A DNA stretch of 49,140 bases, from NCBI GenBank assembly GCA_013823485.1, contig PNMF01000006.1, positions 1 through 49,140 on the forward strand, in the 5' to 3' direction. Position 1 is the stretch's first letter. Each line of letters opens with the position of its first letter. Below are positions 43,910-49,140 of the stretch, piece by piece. The notes below the pieces were generated by a model. That model saw only the letters and a program-made list of their open reading frames with translations, did no database searches and was not told the DNA's origin. A program made the position numbers and the translations under genes. Source of the stretch: Comamonadaceae bacterium (GTDB taxonomy: Bacteria; Pseudomonadota; Gammaproteobacteria; Burkholderiales; Burkholderiaceae_C).

Positions 43910-44905
43910 GTGTTCAAGAACCTCACCCTCTACCGCATTGCCCCGGGCTGGAACCCGTCCCTGACCGAGATGGAGGCCGCGCTGGACGACCACCGTTTCG
44001 CCCCCTGCAGCGCCTCGCAGGACAAGGCCGTGGGCTGGGTGGAGCCGCGCGGCGAAGCGCACGGGCCTCTCGTGGAGTCGGTCGACCACCAGCGCATCCT
44101 CAAGCTGCAGATCGAGAGCAAGGCCGTGCCGGGCGCCGTGGTCCGCAAGAAGGCCCAGGAAGCCGCCGACCAGATCGAGGCCACCACCGGCCGCAAGCCC
44201 GGCAAGAAAGAGACCAAGGCCCTGCGCGAGGATGCCCGCCAGGCCCTGCTGCCGATGGCCTTTGCGCGCCAGCAGAACGTGTGGGTGTGGATCGACCCCG
44301 GGCGCGGCTGGCTGGTCACGGACGCCAGCAGCCAGAGCAAGAACGACGAGGTCATCACCGCGCTGGTCGATGCCTTCCCGGGCATGGCGGTGTCGCTGCT
44401 CAACACGCAGATGACGCCGCAATCGTCCATGGCCCGCTGGCTCAGCGCTGCAGACCCGGAAGAATGGCCCGAAGGCCTGGCGGTGGAGCGCGAATGCGAG
44501 CTGCGCTCCACCGACGAAGAACGCTCGGTGGTGCGCTTCACCCGCCACCACCTGCTGACCGACGAAGTGCGCCGCCATGTGGCCGAAGGCAAGCTGCCCA
44601 CCCGCCTGGCCATGAGCTGGGAAGGCCGCGTGGGCTTCGTGCTGACCGAGAGCATGGCGCTGCGCAAGATCGCCTTTCTGGAAGGCGTGTTCGAGGACCG
44701 GCCGGCCAACGAGGAAGAGAGCTTCGACAGCAACGTGGCCATCGGCACCGGCGAGCTGCGGCAGGTGCTCGATGTGCTGATCGAAGCCCTGGGCGGCGAA
44801 CTGCTGCCGGGTCAGGCGCCTGCCCTGCCCGCCCTGGACACAGCGTCGGCCGCAGCGCCGGTCACCTCATCGGCCAGCCCGGCCGATGACGGCCCGCCGT
44901 TCTGA
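43910..44905 (+). CDS. rdgC: Recombination-associated protein RdgC
   Basis: MFKNLTLYRIAPGWNPSLTEMEAALDDHRFAPCSASQDKAVGWVEPRG...KPGKKETKALREDARQALLPMAFARQQNVWVWIDP; GTG start. Confidence 0.95.
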   Translation: MFKNLTLYRIAPGWNPSLTEMEAALDDHRFAPCSASQDKAVGWVEPRGEAHGPLVESVDHQRILKLQIESKAVPGAVVRKKAQEAADQIEATTGRKPGKKETKALREDARQALLPMAFARQQNVWVWIDPGRGWLVTDASSQSKNDEVITALVDAFPGMAVSLLNTQMTPQSSMARWLSAADPEEWPEGLAVERECELRSTDEERSVVRFTRHHLLTDEVRRHVAEGKLPTRLAMSWEGRVGFVLTESMALRKIAFLEGVFEDRPANEEESFDSNVAIGTGELRQVLDVLIEALGGELLPGQAPALPALDTASAAAPVTSSASPADDGPPF

Positions 44906-44907
44906 CC

Positions 44908-45273
44908 ATGGGCAGTGTCCTGGCCCTGTGTGCCGGCGCCTGCGTGGGTGCGGTGCTGCGCTGGCGCCTGGGCCTGTGGCTCAACACACCGGGCGCGGTG
45001 CTGCCCTGGGGCACGCTGGCGGCCAACTGGATCGGCGCCTACGCCATCGGCCTGTGCGTGGCCTTTTTCCAGGCGCAACCGCAGCTGGACCCGGCGTGGA
45101 AGCTGGCCATCGTCACCGGCCTGCTCGGCGCGCTGACCACCTTCTCCACCTTCTCGATCGAGGTGGTCACCCTGCTGCAGCAAGGCCGGCTGGCGCTGGC
45201 CGGCGGCGTGGCCGCGCTGCACCTGGCCGGCTCGCTGCTGCTGACCTGGCTGGGCTTGAAGACGCTGGGCTGA
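44908..45273 (+). CDS. crcB: Fluoride ion transporter CrcB
   Basis: GACVGAVLRWRLGLWLNTPGAVLPWGTLAANWIGAYAIGLCVAFF...VTGLLGALTTFSTFSIEVVTLL. Confidence 0.95.
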   Translation: MGSVLALCAGACVGAVLRWRLGLWLNTPGAVLPWGTLAANWIGAYAIGLCVAFFQAQPQLDPAWKLAIVTGLLGALTTFSTFSIEVVTLLQQGRLALAGGVAALHLAGSLLLTWLGLKTLG

Positions 45274-45291
45274 AGCCCGGCAACGCCCGCT

Positions 45292-45690
45292 TCAGGCCGT
45301 GATGGAAGCGCTGATGGAGATGGTGGTCGCCACCGGCATCACCACCTTCTTTCGGCCATGGCCCTGGTTGGGCACCAGCTCCACCCTGACCAGACCCAGC
45401 CTGCTCAGGGTGGCCACATCGCGGGACACGGCGCTTTGATCCCGGTGGGCCGCCTGGGCCAGATCGGCAATGGATTGACGGCCCTTGCTGGCCAGCCGCA
45501 ACAGCTCGAACCGTCGGGGCGTGAGCTGGCTGAGGAAATCTTCGAACTCGAAACTGGTGAAGGTCACCGAAAACGGCAGGGACGGCGCCCCCTGGTCGAG
45601 CGCACGGGCCACGGCCTTGCTGCGTCGGGCATGCTGGCTCAGTTCGGGCTGACGGGCGAAGTCGGCGGGGGTGATCCTGGTGCGGGTCAT
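45292..45690 (-). CDS. HVO_A0114-like / MarR-ArsR-type winged-helix protein, probable antitoxin of a TumE (DUF6516) pair
   Basis: FEDFLSQLTPRRFELLRLASKGRQSIADLAQAAHRDQSAVSRDVATLSRLGLVRVELVPNQGHGRKKVVMPVATTISI; start overlaps the upstream toxin stop (ATGA). Confidence 0.75.
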   Translation of the reverse strand: MTRTRITPADFARQPELSQHARRSKAVARALDQGAPSLPFSVTFTSFEFEDFLSQLTPRRFELLRLASKGRQSIADLAQAAHRDQSAVSRDVATLSRLGLVRVELVPNQGHGRKKVVMPVATTISISASITA

Positions 45691-46022
45691 GTCATCTCTC
45701 CGTTCACGAACTGCATGGCGATCAGCTGCCATTCCTGCTGGAAGCGCTCATAAAGCGCCTCGTAGGTGGTGAAGGGTTCGGGCGTCACCGTACCCATGAA
45801 ATGGCGATGCGAATACCCATGCCGGTTGTCGTAACCCAGCACCCGGCCGTTGTCGCCGCTGTGGACCAACGGGTTGATGTAGGCCAGCGCATACAACACC
45901 ACCTTGCGGGACGGCCACTCCCGGACAACCCGCTCCTTGAGCACGCCGCCACCCAGTCTGGCGGGAATCTTCACGTCCTTGGGGGCGTAGACCTCTTGGG
46001 TTTCGGGTGTCTTGAAGGGCAT
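45687..46022 (-). CDS. DUF6516 (TumE-like) family protein, probable toxin
   Basis: MPFKTPETQEVYAPKDVKIPARLGGGVLKERVVREWPSRKVVLYALAYINPLVHSGDNGRVLGYDNRHGYSHRHFMGTVTPEPFTTYEALYERFQQEWQLIA; GYDN-HGYSHRH motif and the adjacent HTH partner. Confidence 0.7.
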   Translation of the reverse strand: MPFKTPETQEVYAPKDVKIPARLGGGVLKERVVREWPSRKVVLYALAYINPLVHSGDNGRVLGYDNRHGYSHRHFMGTVTPEPFTTYEALYERFQQEWQLIAMQFVNGEMT

Positions 46023-46050
46023 CAGGCATGATTTTTCGAATCATGCCTGA
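46022..46050. promoter_or_regulatory. Perfect 12+5+12 inverted repeat at the TA operon start (candidate operator/promoter)
   Basis: TCAGGCATGATT-TTTCG-AATCATGCCTGA; overlaps a minus-strand TTGACT-N17-AATCAT promoter and touches the toxin ATG. Confidence 0.75.
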
Positions 46051-46083
46051 AGTCAAGGCAACCGGGTCGCTTGCAGCGGCCGT

Positions 46084-46383
46084 TCAGCCCCCGCCCCGCT
46101 GCATGTACAGGTCGAACCGCTTCATGAAGGCGTAGCGCTGCGCTTCGTCCAGGCCCTCGAAGCGGAAAGACACCCGCAGCACCGGCATGCGCATGAGTGC
46201 GATCACGCGTGGCGGGCGCGGCTCCCATTGCAGGTACAGCCGCCCGGGCGGGATGTCGACCTGCACCGAGGCGCCCTGGCGCTGCCAGGTGCATTCGCCG
46301 ATGGCCGCCGGCAGCCAGCCCAGCCATTCGGCTTCGGTGCAGCCCATGTCGCGCTGGAAGCGCTCGTCGTAGCTCGACTGCAT
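46084..46383 (-). CDS. Conserved-looking hypothetical protein (99 aa) at the end of the AOR operon
   Basis: MQSSYDERFQRDMGCTEAEWLGWLPAAIGECTWQRQGASVQVDIPPGRLYLQWEPRPPRVIALMRMPVLRVSFRFEGLDEAQRYAFMKRFDLYMQRGGG; 5-bp gap from the MoaD-like gene, same strand. Confidence 0.65.
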   Translation of the reverse strand: MQSSYDERFQRDMGCTEAEWLGWLPAAIGECTWQRQGASVQVDIPPGRLYLQWEPRPPRVIALMRMPVLRVSFRFEGLDEAQRYAFMKRFDLYMQRGGG

Positions 46384-46388
46384 GGGCC

Positions 46389-46643
46389 TCAACCCCCGGC
46401 GATGGGCGGCCAGATGGCCAGCACATCGCCCTCCTGCAGGGTGGTCGACAAGCGCTGCTCGGGCTGGATGTACTTGCCGTTGACCAGCACCAGGTGCACC
46501 AGCTTGGGCGGCATGCCGAAGGGCTCGATGATCTGGCTGATGGGGGTGGCCGGGTCGATGTCGAGATCGATCTGATTGCTGCGGCGGGCTTCCGCGGGCA
46601 GGTAGTCGGTGAGGGTGGCGAAGAGCTTGAAGGTGATCTTCAT
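46389..46643 (-). CDS. MoaD/ThiS family beta-grasp protein
   Basis: MKITFKLFATLTDYLPAEARRSNQIDLDIDPATPISQIIEPFGMPPKLVHLVLVNGKYIQPEQRLSTTLQEGDVLAIWPPIAGG; C-terminal GG. Confidence 0.9.
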   Translation of the reverse strand: MKITFKLFATLTDYLPAEARRSNQIDLDIDPATPISQIIEPFGMPPKLVHLVLVNGKYIQPEQRLSTTLQEGDVLAIWPPIAGG

Positions 46644-46645
46644 GG

Positions 46646-48007
46646 TCAGCGTCGGCGCTCGTCGGCAGCGCCCGCCCATTGGCCCTGCGCCTGCGCTGCC
46701 GCCAGGTACGCATCCATCAGCTTGGTCGGGTCTTCCATGAGGCGCTGTTTCCATTCGCCCAGGCGCACCTGGCCTTCGACCAGACCGCGCATCACGCCGA
46801 CATGCTCGGTCCAGCCGACCGAGTTGCAGCCGACCATGACGTCGTCCTTGAACTGCAGGCTCAGGTGGCGGCCGCTGGCCTTGTCGGTCAGCTCCACATG
46901 CTCGCCACCGGCCACGCCTTCCCAGTTGCCGAAGCTGGTGGAGATCATGCCCAGCGTGTCGAGCACGTTGATCTGGGTCACGCCCTTGAGGTCGGCGCGC
47001 TGGCCCACCATGTTGAGGGCCGCCACGCGCGCCTGCTCGGCGGCGTTGGGCTGGATGGCGCTGACGATGGTCTTGCCGCTGACCTTGTCGAAGGCCTCGG
47101 CGCAGTCACCGGCGGCATAGATGCCGGGCACGTTGGTCTGCAGGTGCTCGTCGGTCAGCACGCCCTGCAGGCAGGTGATGCCGGAGTCCTTCAGGAAGCC
47201 GATGGCCGGCCGCACGCCGGTGGCGCTGATGACCAGGTCGGCCTCGACCGTCTGGCCGTTGCCCAGCTTGACCCTCAGGCCACGCCCGCTGCCTTGCGGC
47301 TCACTGCTGCCCATGCCGAGTGCGCTGGCGATCTTTCCGATGACGCCGCCGCTGCTGGCGGGTGCGCCAGCTGCCGATTCGATGGCCTCGACCCGAGTGC
47401 CGGTGTAGACCTTCACACCCTGGGTTTCGCACCAGTCCTTGATCATGCCGCCGGCGGTCGGACCCATCATGCGGGGGACCATGCGGTCGCCCATCTCCAC
47501 CACCGACAGCTCCACGCCGCGCTGCTTCAGGGCTTCCATGATGATGCAGCCGATGAAGCCGGCGCCCATCTGCAGAACCTTGGCGCCGGGCTGGGCCAGC
47601 TTCATGATGTTGCGGGCGTCTTCCAGCGTCCAGCAGGGGTGCACGCCGGGCAGGTCCATGCCGGCAATGGGCGGGCGCACCGGGTGCGAGCCGGTGGCGA
47701 TCAGCAGGCGGTCGAAGGTCAGCGTCTGGCCGTTGTCCAGGCTCACGGTGCGGGCCGCAGCGTCCACCTTCAGGGCCTTGGCGCCGACCTGGGTGATGCG
47801 CAGGTTGGCGAAATGTGCAGCGCTCTTGCGCAGGTAGGTCCCGGCCTCCTGGATGTTGCCGATCAGCAGGTAGGGAATGGCCATGCGCGAGTACGGCGGC
47901 TCAGGTTCGTCGCCCACCAGGGTGATGGTGTCGGCCGGTGCGTGCTTGCGGATGGTTTCGGCGGCAATGACGCCGGCCGGGCCGGCGCCGAGGATGACGT
48001 GGTGCAT
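46646..48007 (-). CDS. FAD/NAD(P)-dependent oxidoreductase, probable FAD subunit of a tungsten AOR complex
   Basis: MHHVILGAGPAGVIAAETIRKHAPADTITLVGDEPEPPYSRMAIPYLL...VLQMGAGFIGCIIMEALKQRGVELSVVE...GIYAAGDCAEAFDKVSG. Confidence 0.88.
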   Translation of the reverse strand: MHHVILGAGPAGVIAAETIRKHAPADTITLVGDEPEPPYSRMAIPYLLIGNIQEAGTYLRKSAAHFANLRITQVGAKALKVDAAARTVSLDNGQTLTFDRLLIATGSHPVRPPIAGMDLPGVHPCWTLEDARNIMKLAQPGAKVLQMGAGFIGCIIMEALKQRGVELSVVEMGDRMVPRMMGPTAGGMIKDWCETQGVKVYTGTRVEAIESAAGAPASSGGVIGKIASALGMGSSEPQGSGRGLRVKLGNGQTVEADLVISATGVRPAIGFLKDSGITCLQGVLTDEHLQTNVPGIYAAGDCAEAFDKVSGKTIVSAIQPNAAEQARVAALNMVGQRADLKGVTQINVLDTLGMISTSFGNWEGVAGGEHVELTDKASGRHLSLQFKDDVMVGCNSVGWTEHVGVMRGLVEGQVRLGEWKQRLMEDPTKLMDAYLAAAQAQGQWAGAADERRR

Positions 48008-48089
48008 GGAGGTCTCCGGAAATGACAAAGGGGGCAGCACACAGACTGCCCCCTCGGGGTTCAGGCGGAACGCGCGAGGGCGGCGGCCC

Positions 48090-49140
48090 TCACAGGCTCA
48101 GGCGCTGCTTGGTCTCGGCGGTGGGGCGGCCTTCCGGGTCCCAGCCGCGCACGGCGTAGTACTTGGGCAGCATCTCGGGCAGCTTGCTGACCATGCCCTT
48201 GGAGGCACCGGTCTTGGCGGCTTCGGTCAGCAGGCGCTTGGGCAGCGAGTCGTCCTTGGCGGTGAAGCCGGCGGCGTTGTTGAACTCGCGCTCCATGTTC
48301 CAGATGCGCTCGCCGATCTTCTCCAGCTCTTCGGTGGTGAACTCTTCGTTGCAGGCGGCCTGCAGCTGGGGTGCCAGGTCGGCCACGCCCCAGGCGAAGG
48401 TGGTGAACACGCACAGACCCGACGAGTCGAAGGCGGCGGTGGCGTCCTGGAAGGCCTTCACCAGTTCCGGCTTGCCCTCGCTCTCGACCGGATCGGTCTT
48501 GACCGGAATGCCCAGCACTTCCGAGGCGATGGTGTAGCCCCGCAGGTGGCAGGCGCCGCGGTTGGAGGTGGCGTAGGCCAGGCCGATGCCCTGGATGGCG
48601 CGACCGTCGTAGGCCGGGAATTCCTGACCCTTGACGCTCATCGACAGGTCGGGGTGACCGTACTTCTTCGTCAGCCGGGCCGAGCCCATGCCGATCTCCT
48701 GGCCGAAGCCTTCGCCCCGGCCGGTCATCTCGGCAAAGGCGGCCAGCGCAGCGGCCGAACCGAAGGGTGCGTCCACACCGATCTGCTCCTTGGTCAGCAC
48801 GCCCATCTCGTAGAGCTCCATCACGGCGCCCACGGTGGCACCGAAGCTGATCGGGTCCATGCCGTATTCGTTGCACAGCAGGTTGGCGTACTGCAGGGCC
48901 TCGAGGTCGTTCACGCCGTTGGCGGCACCGAGCGCCCAGGCCGCTTCGTACTCCAGGCCGCCGTTGGCGCCCCAGTACTGCGGCTTGTTCTGCACGGTGA
49001 AGTGGTTCTCGTCCATCTTGCTGATGCGGCCGCAGGCGATGGTGCAGCCGAAGCAGGCCTGGTTGGTCACCAGGTGCTTCTTGCCGTCGCTTTCGCGCGG
49101 GGTGACCATGGCTTCGGCCGAGATGTCCTTGGCGCCTTCG
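48090..49140 (-). CDS. Aldehyde:ferredoxin oxidoreductase large subunit (tungsten pterin enzyme), N-terminus outside the window
   Basis: NQACFGCTIACGRISKMDE (CX2CX3C), LLCNEYGMDPISFGATVGAVMELYEMGVL, RGACHLRGYTIASEVLGIP, SSGLCVFTTFAWG; open at the right edge. Confidence 0.92.
   Translation of the reverse strand, partial: EGAKDISAEAMVTPRESDGKKHLVTNQACFGCTIACGRISKMDENHFTVQNKPQYWGANGGLEYEAAWALGAANGVNDLEALQYANLLCNEYGMDPISFGATVGAVMELYEMGVLTKEQIGVDAPFGSAAALAAFAEMTGRGEGFGQEIGMGSARLTKKYGHPDLSMSVKGQEFPAYDGRAIQGIGLAYATSNRGACHLRGYTIASEVLGIPVKTDPVESEGKPELVKAFQDATAAFDSSGLCVFTTFAWGVADLAPQLQAACNEEFTTEELEKIGERIWNMEREFNNAAGFTAKDDSLPKRLLTEAAKTGASKGMVSKLPEMLPKYYAVRGWDPEGRPTAETKQRLSL

Noticed and set aside
44905-44908. 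Possible fluoride riboswitch upstream of crcB
   Set aside because: Only 2 bp separate rdgC and crcB, so there is no room for the aptamer unless it lies within rdgC coding sequence; no aptamer-like motif was seen.

Overview
This is a 49 kb window of high-GC, gene-dense chromosome that looks like Burkholderiales/Betaproteobacteria. The tmRNA tag ANDERFALAA, the aroA-cmk fusion and the gyrA-serC-pheA-tyrA-aroA/cmk-rpsA-ihfB-lapA-lapB gene order support that placement. Most of the window is housekeeping: thyA/folA/queE/queD/xth, glnA-DUF4124-ntrBC, ubiG/gph/ompA, and the gyrA-to-lapB supercluster. The right third is more accessory. It holds a MarR / fused hydantoinase-oxoprolinase / TRAP transporter locus, then rdgC-crcB, a DUF6516 (TumE-like) toxin-antitoxin pair, and the 3' part of a tungsten-type aldehyde:ferredoxin oxidoreductase (AOR) operon containing a FAD/NAD oxidoreductase, a MoaD/ThiS-like protein and an uncharacterised 99-aa protein. 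A small decaying patch (about 18.8-19.8 kb) carries a broken SRPBCC gene and a truncated VOC gene. The best leads are: a perfect 12+5+12 palindrome embedded in a predicted leaderless promoter of the TA pair; the AOR operon with an unknown small protein ending in GGG next to a MoaD-like protein ending in GG; a textbook-like sigma54 promoter plus paired NtrC-like sites upstream of glnA; and a multi-hairpin rpsA leader. I saw no clear evidence of a wholly new system. Family assignments come from reading the translations, not from database searches.
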